Origin: Lentisphaeria bacterium
Lineage (GTDB): Bacteria; Verrucomicrobiota; Lentisphaeria; Victivallales; Victivallaceae
Reading direction: 5' to 3'
DNA length: 38,504 nt
Assembly (NCBI GenBank): GCA_900768505.1
Contig: CAAGED010000060.1
Coordinates: 1-38,504 of the forward strand
Shown here: one piece after another, positions 17,277-26,291 of the stretch
Numbering within the stretch: the first letter of the stretch is position 1
How the letters are laid out: the number at the start of each line of letters is the position of its first letter
Made by a program: the position numbers and the translations under genes
The notes under the pieces: generated by a model
Databases searched by the model: none
The model's input: the letters and a program-made list of their open reading frames with translations, nothing else
Told to the model about the DNA's origin: nothing

Positions 17277-17666
17277 ATGCCAGAGGCAAACAACAACAAT
17301 GCTCCGCTTCCGGCGGGGAGTCCGGCTCCTCAGGGAAACGGTTGCGGTAAATTTTTAGGAACATTGATTTTGCTGGCCGCGTTGGCGGCGGTGCTATACA
17401 TATTTATTATCAAGCCGGAATTGGAAAAGCGGGGGATTGAGGTGGAAGAGGCCTTCAAGAGTGTCAAGGAGAAGACTTCCGAATTGGTTGATGACATAAA
17501 AAGCAAAAGTTCAAAAGCCGGTAAAAAAGCAGAGGAGGCTGGTCGCGATTTCAGCGAAAAAGTTGAAGACCATGCTGAAAAAGCGGGCGATTATGTGGAG
17601 GAAAAATATGAAAAGACCACTGATTATGTGAAAGATGCCACCGATGAGGTAGAGTTGTTGGATTAA
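17277..17666 (+). CDS. Small membrane-anchored protein with LEA-like repeats
   Basis: 129 residues: a Pro/Asn-rich N-terminus, one membrane helix at about 28-47, then about 80 residues of amphipathic charged helix with repeating 11-residue-like units (KTSELVDDIKSKSSKAGKKA, DHAEKAGDYVEEKYEKTTDY). Such repeats resemble LEA/YtxH-type proteins. AGGAG precedes the ATG, 19 bases after the TonB-like stop, so it is probably the last gene of the operon. Role unknown; a periplasmic stress or spacer protein is possible. Confidence 0.7.
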   Translation: MPEANNNNAPLPAGSPAPQGNGCGKFLGTLILLAALAAVLYIFIIKPELEKRGIEVEEAFKSVKEKTSELVDDIKSKSSKAGKKAEEAGRDFSEKVEDHAEKAGDYVEEKYEKTTDYVKDATDEVELLD

Positions 17667-17920
17667 AATTAAATTTTCCGGTATATTGCTTGAAAACATA
17701 TAAGCTGCTTGGCAGAAATGGCGAGGCGGCAGCATTGAACGATTTTCCGGATGCGTGGGATGATATTAGCTGATTTTATCAAATACGTGTTTTTTTCCGG
17801 ATGAAAGTTTGCATTTGAGATAAAACTGGTTAATATTAAGAGGTAGTTTGTCGCAATAAGGGAAAAATAGCTGTTTTCGGCTGAAAAATGCCGTTTCAAC
17901 GGTATATGGAAGGAATAATG

Positions 17921-18541
17921 ATGAGTTTCAGTAATGATTTGGAGAAGATCAGCTACGCGTTGGGGATGAATGTGTGCGAACAATTTATGCACATGCCGAT
18001 CAAGGTTGATTTTGCCGCACTTCAAAAGGGCGTTGCCGCTTATTCATCCGGCAAGGATGTTGCATTATCTCCTGAGGAGTATCGGGATGCATTGCAGAGT
18101 TTTCAGAAAATGATGCAGGAAGCCGAGCAGAAAATGGTTCAGGAGTTGACGGTAAAAAATCGGGAAGCTGAAGACAAGTTCCTGGCGGAAAATGGCGCTA
18201 AGAATGGTGTAATCACCACCGGCAGCGGCCTGCAGTATGAGGTATTGACCGAGGGATCCGGCGATAATGCCAAAGCTGATTCCAATGTAACGGTACATTA
18301 CACCGGCACGTTGCTGGACGGCACGGTTTTTGACAGTTCCGTCAAGCGCGGCACTCCGGCCACTTTCGGTGTAAATCAGGTTATTCCGGGTTGGACTGAA
18401 GCGTTGCAGTTGATGAACAAGGGCAGTAAGTATAAGTTGTACATTCCCGCCCGTCTGGCCTACGGCGATCGTGGCGCGGGTGAAATGATTCAACCGGGCA
18501 GCACATTGATTTTTGAAGTGGAATTGCTGGACATCATGTAA
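17921..18541 (+). CDS. FKBP-type peptidyl-prolyl isomerase
   Basis: 206 residues from ATG 17921 (GGAAGGA six bases upstream); an in-frame ATG at 17888 is less likely. The N-terminal helical domain (about 1-95) resembles the dimerisation domain of FkpA/FklB/Mip. The C-terminal FKBP domain (about 115-206) has VHYTGTLLDGTVFDSS, FGVNQVIPGWTEAL and YGDRGAG...FEVELLDI, with the usual aromatic and Asp active-site residues. No signal peptide is visible, so it is FklB-like and cytoplasmic. A clear terminator follows. Confidence 0.93.
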   Translation: MSFSNDLEKISYALGMNVCEQFMHMPIKVDFAALQKGVAAYSSGKDVALSPEEYRDALQSFQKMMQEAEQKMVQELTVKNREAEDKFLAENGAKNGVITTGSGLQYEVLTEGSGDNAKADSNVTVHYTGTLLDGTVFDSSVKRGTPATFGVNQVIPGWTEALQLMNKGSKYKLYIPARLAYGDRGAGEMIQPGSTLIFEVELLDIM

Positions 18542-18574
18542 TTTTTTTCTGGAGTCAGAAGATTTATTTTTGAA

Positions 18575-18604
18575 GCCTGCCGGTTTTTTTCGGTAGGTTT
18601 TTTT
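18575..18604 (+). terminator. Rho-independent terminator after the FKBP gene
   Basis: Stem CCTGCCG/CGGTAGG (one G-U pair), a T-rich loop and seven T at 18598-18604. Confidence 0.85.
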
Positions 18605-18627
18605 GTTTTAAAATTGGGGGAAAACGT

Positions 18628-20124
18628 ATGAGCGGAATATATATAAATTCGGATGCATGGAATTTCTGGCTTTTTCCGCCGGAAGCGATCACCGAGCAAC
18701 ATGTCAAGGCGGATGTGGATTTTTACACTGCCAGTGGCGGTGTAGCGGCCATATTTTACAATCTTAATTTTCAACGGGCTTTTTTCCCCAGCCGGGTAAT
18801 TACGCCGATTTGGCAGGATTGCCAACTTAATAAGGCGGGTGAATTACTGCTTAGAGGCGAAAAAACCGCCGACGAATATATTCCGCTGGTGGAAAATTCC
18901 CGAAAAATGTGGGAAATTTGTCCTGAATGGCTGCGCATACGTTATCAATATTGCCACCAAAAAGGCGTAAAAATGTTTCACTCGGTACGGGTAAATGATG
19001 TGCATTATACGCCATTGGGCTTCGAACACCGGCCTCAGCATTCGGAATTGTGGCGGTTGCGCAAAGATTTAATTCGTGCCTGGTATCGGCACACCTGGCG
19101 GGGGGATTGGCATGACAATGCATTTGATTATGGTCAGGAGGAGGTGCGGCAATATCATCTGGCGTTGGTAAAGGAGTATTTATTTGAGTATGAATCGGAT
19201 GGAATTGAATTGGATTTTCTGCGTTCAATTCCGCTTTTTAAGCCAGGTTTTGACGATACCAACCGGGAGGTGTTAAGCAATTTTATGCGTCGGGTGCGAC
19301 AGCTTGCCAACTTGGCGGCGGAGCATTGGGGGCACGAAATAAGCATCGCCGTGCGCGTACCATACCGGGTGACGGAGGCGTTGAATTGCGGTATGGACAT
19401 TGCGCAGTGGGCGCGGGAGAAGTTGGTGGATATTGTGATTCCCGGACCTAACAATACTAACAGTGAGAGCGGCGAACGGGTTGATTTATGGCGGATGCTG
19501 CTGCCGGAGGAGACGATTTTGGCTCCTTGCATTGATTGTACAATATTGGCCAATGATGATTTCCGTTATCAGCAGGATTTTGATTTGGAAACGGATACCG
19601 GTTTGACGGCGGTATATTACGGGCAGGGGGCGGATACCATTTACTGCTACAACCATTTTCCTGTACACCAATATCCGGGAATTGAGGATTTTTTCGGGTT
19701 TGCCGGTTGTCGGAGCGAGGTGGAAAAACGAGCCAGACGGCACGTGGTGACGCGGCATGACCCCGTGGGTGAGGGGGCATATCCGGAGTTGTGTTTCCCG
19801 CCTGAAATTTGGTCGAACTGTTGCAACGGCAGTTTTAAAATCAATGCAGGCAAAGTAAGTCAGTTGCGTAAGTGTAAACTCCGGGTTGGTTTTAAAAAGC
19901 CGGCGAAAATCAAACTTCTGCTCAATACCGTTGAGTGTGAAATTACCGGAAGTAACGTTAATAAATCCAAATACGATCAGGATATATACATGGTGAATGC
20001 CGCTGTTCCCCCCGGTGTGTTGCACGATAATTGGAATGCGGTTGAAATTTTTAACTGCGATGAAAAGAGTATTTTTGCCTCCGACATTGTTTGGGGGGAG
20101 ATCTTTATCGAAGCGGAAGGATAA
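18628..20124 (+). CDS. TIM-barrel protein, probable glycoside hydrolase-like
   Basis: 498 residues with no signal peptide. The first 380 read as a beta/alpha barrel: YHLALVKEYLFEYESDGIEL followed by DFLRSIPLF (near residue 190) has the D-G-(I/V)-x-x-D pattern of the GHL and GH10/GH42-like hydrolase-related proteins common in PVC bacteria. RVPYRV and later VDIVIPGPNN look like further strand ends. The last 100 residues are beta-rich and may be a carbohydrate-binding domain. The substrate is unknown, and the catalytic pair is not securely identified. GGGGG precedes the ATG. It stands alone between a terminator and the aquaporin promoter. Confidence 0.65.
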   Translation: MSGIYINSDAWNFWLFPPEAITEQHVKADVDFYTASGGVAAIFYNLNFQRAFFPSRVITPIWQDCQLNKAGELLLRGEKTADEYIPLVENSRKMWEICPEWLRIRYQYCHQKGVKMFHSVRVNDVHYTPLGFEHRPQHSELWRLRKDLIRAWYRHTWRGDWHDNAFDYGQEEVRQYHLALVKEYLFEYESDGIELDFLRSIPLFKPGFDDTNREVLSNFMRRVRQLANLAAEHWGHEISIAVRVPYRVTEALNCGMDIAQWAREKLVDIVIPGPNNTNSESGERVDLWRMLLPEETILAPCIDCTILANDDFRYQQDFDLETDTGLTAVYYGQGADTIYCYNHFPVHQYPGIEDFFGFAGCRSEVEKRARRHVVTRHDPVGEGAYPELCFPPEIWSNCCNGSFKINAGKVSQLRKCKLRVGFKKPAKIKLLLNTVECEITGSNVNKSKYDQDIYMVNAAVPPGVLHDNWNAVEIFNCDEKSIFASDIVWGEIFIEAEG

Positions 20125-20192
20125 AAACACGGTTACTAAATTACTAAACTTTTTTTTACCGGTTGGAATGAAAATATTAAATGTTTATTTAG

Positions 20193-20220
20193 TTGTTTTT
20201 GCCATAAACGGTATTATAAT
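20193..20220 (+). promoter_or_regulatory. Candidate promoter of the aquaporin gene
   Basis: TTGTTT (20193-20198), a 16-base spacer and a perfect TATAAT (20215-20220), 48 bases before the ATG. Confidence 0.45.
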
Positions 20221-20267
20221 AAAGTATCGATTGAAAAATACTTTAAAAAAGTTGAAAGGGTAAAATT

Positions 20268-20913
20268 ATGTGTGATTCGTTTCGCAAATACTTGGTGGAG
20301 TTTATCGGGACGTTTTTTTTGATTTTGACAATCGGTTCAACGGTGACTCTCGATGGCAGCGGGGTGATTCCTCCATTGGCAATCGGGGCAATTTTGATGG
20401 TGATGATTTATGCTGGCGGGTCGATTTCCGGCGGACATTATAATCCGGCGGTTTCGTTGGCGGTCTGCATTCGCGGCGCTATGCCGAAAAGAGATTTACT
20501 GCCCTATATGGCCGCTCAGGTGCTGGGCGGAATTGCGGCAGCCTTTGCGGTGTTGGAATTCAAACATAATCCGGAGCCGATGCCCCCCCTTTAACTTTCT
20601 GATTCACGATTTGCTACTGTCGGAATTCCTTTTCACTTTCGCACTCTGTTATGTGGTGCTTCATGTGGCCACCAGCCGGCGCAACGCCGGAAATTCCTAC
20701 TTTGGTCTGGCAATCGGTGGAACCGTCATGGCCGGAGCGTTTGCCGTGGGCGGCACGGTTTGTTCCGGAGCATTCAATCCGGCGGTGGAGGTAGGTTTGG
20801 GATTTATGAAATTGACGCCGTGGGGCAGCAGCTACCTGACCATTCTGGCCAATTTAGCCGGCGGCGTGGCGGCGGCACTGATTTATTTGGTGATCAATAA
20901 GAAAGAGGATTGA
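20268..20913 (+). pseudogene. Aquaporin/MIP channel with a frameshift
   Basis: The first frame (MCDSFRKYLVEFIGTFFLIL...) carries NPA motif 1 (GGHYNPAV, 59-61) and stops after MPPL at 20594. The next frame carries FNFLIHDLLLSEFLFTFAL and NPA motif 2 (SGAFNPAVEVG) to 20913. Removing one C from the C7 run at 20583-20589 gives a single protein of about 214 residues with six membrane helices and two half-helices, slightly shorter than AqpZ. It would pass water or small solutes across the inner membrane. No other lesion is seen, so this is either a very recent inactivation or a homopolymer error. Confidence 0.85.
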
Positions 20914-21082
20914 GTTTATTATTACAAATTAATAAATTAAATTTGCGCCTGACCCGCCCGGTCGGACGTTTTTTTGACTTTGCATTTTTTATGCACTGCG
21001 AACTTGCAAAAAGTCGGCGGCCGGTTATATTGTTTCCAAGCTTTTTTTATTCAATTAAAAATAATATTCAAGGATGATGCAA

Positions 21083-21937
21083 ATGAATGAGATCAGTCGG
21101 GCGGAACTGGATAAGTATAAGAAAAAATATGATGTCAATTATTCCATTGGCGATTTGGCCGCGACAATTTCGGTAATCAACGGCGTGGAAATTCCCTCTG
21201 AAAGCGGTGGCACACCCATCGCTTCCGTGGTGGATCAGGCGCAGCGCTTGATGGACGGCGTCGGACGCAATCAGAAGACCTTGATTCTCTGCCCGGATGC
21301 GGTGGGTGAAATTCATCGCCAAAAATATCCGGAAAAGTTGGCAAGGGTGGAGAATATTTCCGGTTTCCGGATTTTGTCCTCCGCCGTAATGCCCAGCGTT
21401 ACGCCGGTTTGTTTCTGCACCATATTTTCAGGGGCTTCGCCGGAGGTTCATGGCATTCACACCTGGGAGCAGCCGGTGGTGAAAATTCCGACAATTTTTG
21501 ACACCTTCGCCGCCGCCGGAAAAAAAGTGGCCATTGTGGCTGGCAATACCAGCAGCATGGAGCGGATATTTCGGATGCGGGAGATTGATTATATCTCCAC
21601 CCGGGATGACGAAACGGCGTTTCGCTTCACCCGCACTTTGATGGCGGAATATGATTATGATTTAATTGTAACCTACTTGGCGATGCACGACTCCAATGCG
21701 CACCATTTCGGGTGCGATGCGCCGGAGACGGTGGCCGAATTGGAGAAGGCAGTAAGTAGTTTTGAAATCTTGAACGCCGATGCGGAGAAGTATTGGAAGA
21801 ATTTTAATCGTACGCTGGTTTTTGCCCCCGACCATGGCAATCACCGGATTGACGAAGTTTCCGGCGGTCACGGCGATGATATTCCGGAGGATATGCTGGT
21901 AAATCATTTCTACCGTGTGCGCAGCGCCGGCAAGTAA
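21083..21937 (+). CDS. Type I phosphodiesterase/nucleotide pyrophosphatase-like protein
   Basis: 284 residues from ATG 21083 (AGGA eight bases upstream); ATG 21074 sits too close to that site. Alkaline phosphatase superfamily: SVTPVCFCTIFSGASPEVHG holds the Thr/Ser nucleophile region, THE MHDSNAHHFG segment supplies Asp and His metal ligands, and FAPDHGNHRI the Asp-His pair. There is no signal peptide, so it acts in the cytoplasm. The substrate is unknown; phosphonate- or nucleotide-type diesters are known for relatives. Its last 28 bases overlap the end of the convergent phage protease gene. Confidence 0.8.
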   Translation: MNEISRAELDKYKKKYDVNYSIGDLAATISVINGVEIPSESGGTPIASVVDQAQRLMDGVGRNQKTLILCPDAVGEIHRQKYPEKLARVENISGFRILSSAVMPSVTPVCFCTIFSGASPEVHGIHTWEQPVVKIPTIFDTFAAAGKKVAIVAGNTSSMERIFRMREIDYISTRDDETAFRFTRTLMAEYDYDLIVTYLAMHDSNAHHFGCDAPETVAELEKAVSSFEILNADAEKYWKNFNRTLVFAPDHGNHRIDEVSGGHGDDIPEDMLVNHFYRVRSAGK

Positions 21938-22662
21938 CGGCAGAAAAATAATTTATTTGAAAATAATATGGCGGCGGCGACATCCGGATTGTCTCCATCC
22001 GCCGCCAGGGCGATGGAATCCAGCCGGAGCAAACCGGCGATTGCTTTTTGAATTCTGTTCATCTTTTCTCCTGTTGTAAATTTTTTTATATCTTCGTCGT
22101 CATCAGCCTGGGCGGCAAAAGCATCCAGACTGTTGAGACACGGCTCGTTTTCCAAGGCCACCGAAGTAACTCTGAGCGGACTTTTGGTCAATCCGCGGAT
22201 GGCCGGGCTGAAATAGCGGAAAATTTTTTCTTTCATGAGCTTGTAGGCGCTTTCCGCCCACTGGATGGCGCATATCCACAACTCCTCATCGCCTTTGCGC
22301 AGCTCCAGCTTGCCGAAACCCATGGCGCCCACCATTTGCGGCATGCGCTTCAAGAGTTCGTTTTCGTCAATTTCATGCTGATTTGCCAGCAGGTAAAGGT
22401 AATGTCTGGAGTCGATGGGAATAAGCTCGTCTTTCGCCTGGTGATAGGAAATAATTTGCCGCATATCCTCCCCGTCCAGTTCGATGGAGCCATGTACGCC
22501 GTTTTTTACCAGCGGATTGGAGCCCTTTTTCAACAGCCGCCAGGCGATCGGCACGCCGTTTTCATCATATTCGACCGTTCCGTCGGCCACATCTGCCGCC
22601 AGAGTGAAGCCGTCGGCGAGGAATTTTCCCCGTTTCGGCGGGTCTAAACCCAAAATTTTCAT
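21910..22662 (-). CDS. Mu gpI-like phage protease, isolated and probably truncated
   Basis: 250 residues. ADGFTLAADV near the start and the central run WAESAYKLMKEKIFRYFSPA then LRVTSVALENEPCLNSLDAF match the Mu-like prophage I (head maturation protease/scaffold) family. The family is usually longer, with a C-terminal scaffold part. Here the last 25 residues (AILFSNKLFFCRYLPALRTR) are unconvincing and run into the neighbour, so the 3' end is probably lost. AGGAG precedes ATG 22662. No other phage gene lies beside it; other Mu-like pieces are 21 kb away. Confidence 0.75.
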   Translation of the reverse strand: MKILGLDPPKRGKFLADGFTLAADVADGTVEYDENGVPIAWRLLKKGSNPLVKNGVHGSIELDGEDMRQIISYHQAKDELIPIDSRHYLYLLANQHEIDENELLKRMPQMVGAMGFGKLELRKGDEELWICAIQWAESAYKLMKEKIFRYFSPAIRGLTKSPLRVTSVALENEPCLNSLDAFAAQADDDEDIKKFTTGEKMNRIQKAIAGLLRLDSIALAADGDNPDVAAAILFSNKLFFCRYLPALRTR

Positions 22663-22681
22663 ATTTTTCTCCTTTTTTTAC

Positions 22682-22710
22682 TTGACTTTTTGTCAATTAT
22701 CATGTAAACT
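22682..22710 (+). promoter_or_regulatory. Strong candidate promoter of a small RNA
   Basis: TTGACT (22682-22687), a 17-base spacer and TAAACT (22705-22710). Expected transcription start about 22717, exactly at the left arm of the structured RNA below. Confidence 0.55.
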
Positions 22711-22717
22711 TTTTATT

Positions 22718-22813
22718 AAAAGAGGTTGAGGCATCTATTTAATCCGTTACGAGTAGGCCACATGTTGGAGAACTGGCGGATCTTAGACGTGGGTAGATGT
22801 CGCCTCTTTTTTT
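22718..22813 (+). ncRNA. Candidate free-standing structured small RNA
   Basis: About 96 bases. A closing stem pairs GAGGC-ATCTA (22728-22737) with TAGAT and GCCTC (22794-22798, 22802-22806), with a three-base bulge, and is followed by seven T (22807-22813), as in a terminator. Inside are ATCC/GGAT and GCCA/TGGC helices. A good promoter lies at the right distance upstream. No known RNA family was recognised. On the minus strand the same hairpin could terminate the 22816-23055 gene. Confidence 0.45.
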
Positions 22814-22815
22814 AT

Positions 22816-23055
22816 TTACCCTCTTTTCCCGGTTTTTATCACCCAGTTGCGTTCGCCATATCTGGCCGGAGAACGGTGATAACTTACAATTTTCAGCTCT
22901 CTGCTTTTGACATCGTACAACGTTACGCAATAAGCTTCACTTGCCGGATCAAAGAATACAATTTTTTTCTCAAAACCATGCTCTTTATTTACGAGCGATA
23001 CCGTCACCCGGCAATTGGGATTGCCGAGAGTCTGCCGGAGGCGGATATACCACAA
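22816..23055 (-). CDS. Small hypothetical protein or gene remnant
   Basis: 79 residues from a TTG; the frame is open a few codons further upstream to a TAA. The sequence (KIVFFDPASEAYCVTLYDVK and SYHRSPARYGERNW) looks like a genuine beta-rich domain, but no good start site is present and GGAG lies only two bases before the TTG. It may be the C-terminal part of a lost gene. It lies upstream of the phage protease on the same strand. No family recognised. Confidence 0.35.
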   Translation of the reverse strand: MWYIRLRQTLGNPNCRVTVSLVNKEHGFEKKIVFFDPASEAYCVTLYDVKSRELKIVSYHRSPARYGERNWVIKTGKRG

Positions 23056-23207
23056 TCTCCAGCAAATTTTTTCTTATAAAAATTAAATAATTCTACTGTT
23101 TATGTTTTTTATATTGCATAACCGATTGGCTATCAAGTATTTTTCGCTATTAATTAACATCCGGGCGGAAGATAAGTATGCGTAACCAAAATATAAGAGC
23201 GTAAAAT

Positions 23208-25853
23208 CTAAGGCAAAAAAATGTATCCGGGCAAATCCTTCAACTCTTTGACCGGTTTCACGTTTTTCCATTCTACCGGCGGTCGCCAGCCCGGAGTCAG
23301 CAAGGCACCGTACATGGCCGCCGCCGGAGCGATTGTTTCCCAGACCGAGAATTCATTCTGGTCAACCGCGTATCCCTCCAAATTGGCGAACGAGCGCCAT
23401 AACGGTAATTTATCCCGGATGATTGAATAACATTCGCTCTGGGTGGTTTCTGATTTGCCGTTGCAAAAGATTTGGGGCAGAAGATTGATATGGACTCCGG
23501 AAAATTTGTGGTCTGGACGCATTTTGTAATGGAGATTGAATATTTTCTCCGCCGCCGCATAATTGCTGCGTCCGGTAAAGGTGTATGGAGTTATCCCCGG
23601 AATTGGATCTTTCAGGCGGTCATGCCAGGCCCACATGGGAAGAGAGAGAATTTTTATCGGATAAACTTTTCCCAAACCGGTAGTCATACTTCGTCCCATC
23701 GGATTCGTTCCCAGCATCCAGTCGACGCAGAGCAGTGCCGCATCGCGGTATTTATTTTTGCGGTCGATTCGCCAGGCCATAATGAAAAAACCGCCCTTCT
23801 GAGTCGGCAGTCCAGCTCCCCAGCTCATAAAAAAGAAGAAGCGGTGATTTAGCGGCCAATTGATATTGCGGTAGGTTAGTTCATCCTGGCTCTTCAATAA
23901 TTCGTCGGCCTTCTTCCGGATCATGGCGGAATACTTTTTCTGATTGGTGAAGAATGGGGTTTTCTCTTCAATTAATTCACTGAGGTAATATGGACGCGAG
24001 TTGTTTTTGCTCCACTCTAAAACTGAGTCAAAATTTATCTTATCAACAATTTCGGCATACTTTTCACTGCGGTCGTAAAGGTAGAGATTCAGTGCCGCTT
24101 TGAATTGCTGTTCCGGGGGGAGGGAGAGGGGTTCGGTATAAAATACTTTGCCTTGTTTAGGAAGTTCAAAATTATTTCTGGCCTGATTTTTTTCATCCAT
24201 GGCGTAGTCAAAAGCCCGGACAGCTGAGTTGTAAAATAATTCCGCCTGTTCCATTGCACCGCAGCGACGGTAGGCCCGCGCCAGTTTCGCCGCATAAATT
24301 GAATATTGCAGTGAACTGCCACGGGTCGGCAGAGCCAAATAATAACGCTGTGTGTCCACCACCGGGTCAGGATTTTCCGGATGGCTGGTCGCCTCCAGCC
24401 AGCAGCCTACACCGCCAGCCGCATTTTGGGCGCGCCGCCACAAATCCACTCCCCAGGCGGCTTCGTCTACAATGTCGGGTATGCCGTTGCCTGATTCCGG
24501 AATGTCCAGTTGAGAGTCGGAAAAATTCTCCGGAAACAGCAGGTAGACCGAGAGCAGGCAATCCACGATTTCAAAGTGGTAGCTGCGTCGGTCGAAATCA
24601 CCCGCATCCCACCAGCCGCCGTAGACTTCCGGCAATGCTTCGTTGGTGGCGGTCGCCTTTACCACCTCAAAATGGCGGATTGAGAGCCTTTTGCCGTTGG
24701 CATCGGTAAGACAACTGCCTGGACCCTGATATTGCCGGTCGTCCGGCATAAATCCGCCGCGATAACTTATTTTGTGGTCGGCGCCCATATCCCAGCGGGT
24801 ATGAGCAAGGCTTTTTTCGATACCGGAACGCTGATGAAACAAGCCACGGGTTTGAACATAAAAGGCCCGGCCGAGGGCATCAGGCCCGACTTCAAACTCC
24901 CAGGAGCGCCCCACGCCGGGTATGTAGAGGTAGAATTTGCCGATTCGATTGAAATTAGAAAAATTCAGTTCCGCCACTTTTTCTCCGTCCAGCAATACCG
25001 GTGTTTTATCCCGCAATGTGCTTTGAAGTTGTTTGCGCAGTGTAATGTTTCCCTGATATACCGCCTGACCGTCGGCGCTGTCGATAATGTAAAATTTTTC
25101 TCCCAGTTGACTACCGATATCCATTGCTCCCAGCGAGCCCAGCCAGAAACCCAGATAGGCATATTTTTGCCCCGCCTCCGGAGCGTAGCCGACTTGATTG
25201 ACCTTGATGGCGCGGCTGATCAGGCGGCGGTCGTCGTAGGTAAAGGAAACCTTTTCGTTGTTGCGGGTGTTGATGGCGACAACCTGGCCGTTTTTCAAAG
25301 GTGTATCTAAAATCAGGTAGGCGAAAGGGATTAATTCGGCGGAGTTGGTCAGCGCCGTGCCCGGCTTGGTGGAAAATGGAGTTACCTTGCAGCCGACGGC
25401 GTTAATCCAGTAGCCGTTTTCCGAAATAATTGCCGGTTGTCCGTCAACTTTGATTTGAAAGTAGGCTGGATTCTGAAAATTGGCGGCGATCTGCGGCCAG
25501 AAGAGCGACATGCTGTCAATGGTGGCGAAATTGTAATAAAAACGGTATGACCATTCGGGTAATTTTTTTTCGGCCAGCAGTTTGTCGGCCATGCCAAGTC
25601 GTTCGTTGTAACGGGCTCGAATCATGCGATTGAAAAAATCATCATACAATCCGGCCACAACCAAAGTGCGGTTGTCCAAGGTGAAAACCTGCAATTCGCC
25701 CTGAATCGGCGTACCGGTGATTTCCCGCGGCTCAATCAGCGAAACAACTTCCACCGGGCCGGGCTGTCGCGGGCCTGCGCAGAGCGGCGGTGCGGATAAA
25801 AAGAGGGCGGCGACAGCGAAGATTAAAGCAGGCAGGAGTGCAGAAATTTGCAT
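23208..25853 (-). CDS. Secreted glycoside hydrolase family 9 enzyme
   Basis: 881 residues from ATG 25853, which begins a clean signal peptide (MQISALLPALIFAVAALFLS, cleavage near LCA-G); an upstream start at 25928 would spoil it. After a 200-residue N-terminal region comes an Ig-like domain starting IKVNQVGYAPEAGQKYAYLG, typical of GH9, then the catalytic (alpha/alpha)6 barrel: GGWWDAGDFDRR (near 415, catalytic Asp pair), LDIPESGNGIPDIVDEA (near 450), LGTNPMGRSMTTGLG, and WETIAPAAAM near 840 (the general acid Glu lies in the preceding NEFSVWE stretch). It should cleave beta-1,4-glucans or related plant polysaccharides outside the cytoplasm. It stands alone. Confidence 0.88.
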   Translation of the reverse strand: MQISALLPALIFAVAALFLSAPPLCAGPRQPGPVEVVSLIEPREITGTPIQGELQVFTLDNRTLVVAGLYDDFFNRMIRARYNERLGMADKLLAEKKLPEWSYRFYYNFATIDSMSLFWPQIAANFQNPAYFQIKVDGQPAIISENGYWINAVGCKVTPFSTKPGTALTNSAELIPFAYLILDTPLKNGQVVAINTRNNEKVSFTYDDRRLISRAIKVNQVGYAPEAGQKYAYLGFWLGSLGAMDIGSQLGEKFYIIDSADGQAVYQGNITLRKQLQSTLRDKTPVLLDGEKVAELNFSNFNRIGKFYLYIPGVGRSWEFEVGPDALGRAFYVQTRGLFHQRSGIEKSLAHTRWDMGADHKISYRGGFMPDDRQYQGPGSCLTDANGKRLSIRHFEVVKATATNEALPEVYGGWWDAGDFDRRSYHFEIVDCLLSVYLLFPENFSDSQLDIPESGNGIPDIVDEAAWGVDLWRRAQNAAGGVGCWLEATSHPENPDPVVDTQRYYLALPTRGSSLQYSIYAAKLARAYRRCGAMEQAELFYNSAVRAFDYAMDEKNQARNNFELPKQGKVFYTEPLSLPPEQQFKAALNLYLYDRSEKYAEIVDKINFDSVLEWSKNNSRPYYLSELIEEKTPFFTNQKKYSAMIRKKADELLKSQDELTYRNINWPLNHRFFFFMSWGAGLPTQKGGFFIMAWRIDRKNKYRDAALLCVDWMLGTNPMGRSMTTGLGKVYPIKILSLPMWAWHDRLKDPIPGITPYTFTGRSNYAAAEKIFNLHYKMRPDHKFSGVHINLLPQIFCNGKSETTQSECYSIIRDKLPLWRSFANLEGYAVDQNEFSVWETIAPAAAMYGALLTPGWRPPVEWKNVKPVKELKDLPGYIFLP

Positions 25854-26291
25854 AATTTGTATTTTATCCGGATTGATAGTTACTGTTTTTGTGTTATTCC
25901 GGTATAATATAATCAAAAAAAATGGCAATTAAAGTTATTTCGTGAAAAAATATCCCGAAAAAAACGCAAAAATATATTTGTATTAATTACTAAATAAAAC
26001 TATTGTTTTCTATGTAATCAGGTGCGCCGGCAGTGATAAATCCGGTGCGGCGTGAATCCTTAATCAGAAGAGTTGTACGATGTAAAAAAAGGGGTGATTA
26101 AAATATCATTAAGTAATGCGGTATTTTGAAATTGTGTATATTGGCGGTATTTGTTTTGCAGGCGTATGTAATTTGGCGGAATGCCGGGGCGGTGTCACGG
26201 TTATGCTATTAATTTTTTTGTCGATGGCGAGATGACGGCGTCCAGAATTGAATTGTTTTTTATGAGTGAAGAGCTTATGAAATATATTTAA
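25854..26291. other. Spacer without a supported gene
   Basis: About 440 A/T-rich bases between the GH9 start and a degraded membrane ORF. Short plus-strand frames such as that ending at the TAA at 26289-26291 do not show convincing coding character. The GH9 promoter should lie in its left half. Confidence 0.4.

Noticed and set aside
22726..23079. 117-codon plus-strand open frame over the small RNA and the minus-strand ORF
   Set aside because: Composition is non-coding and it overlaps the terminator of the candidate RNA; the minus strand reads more like protein.
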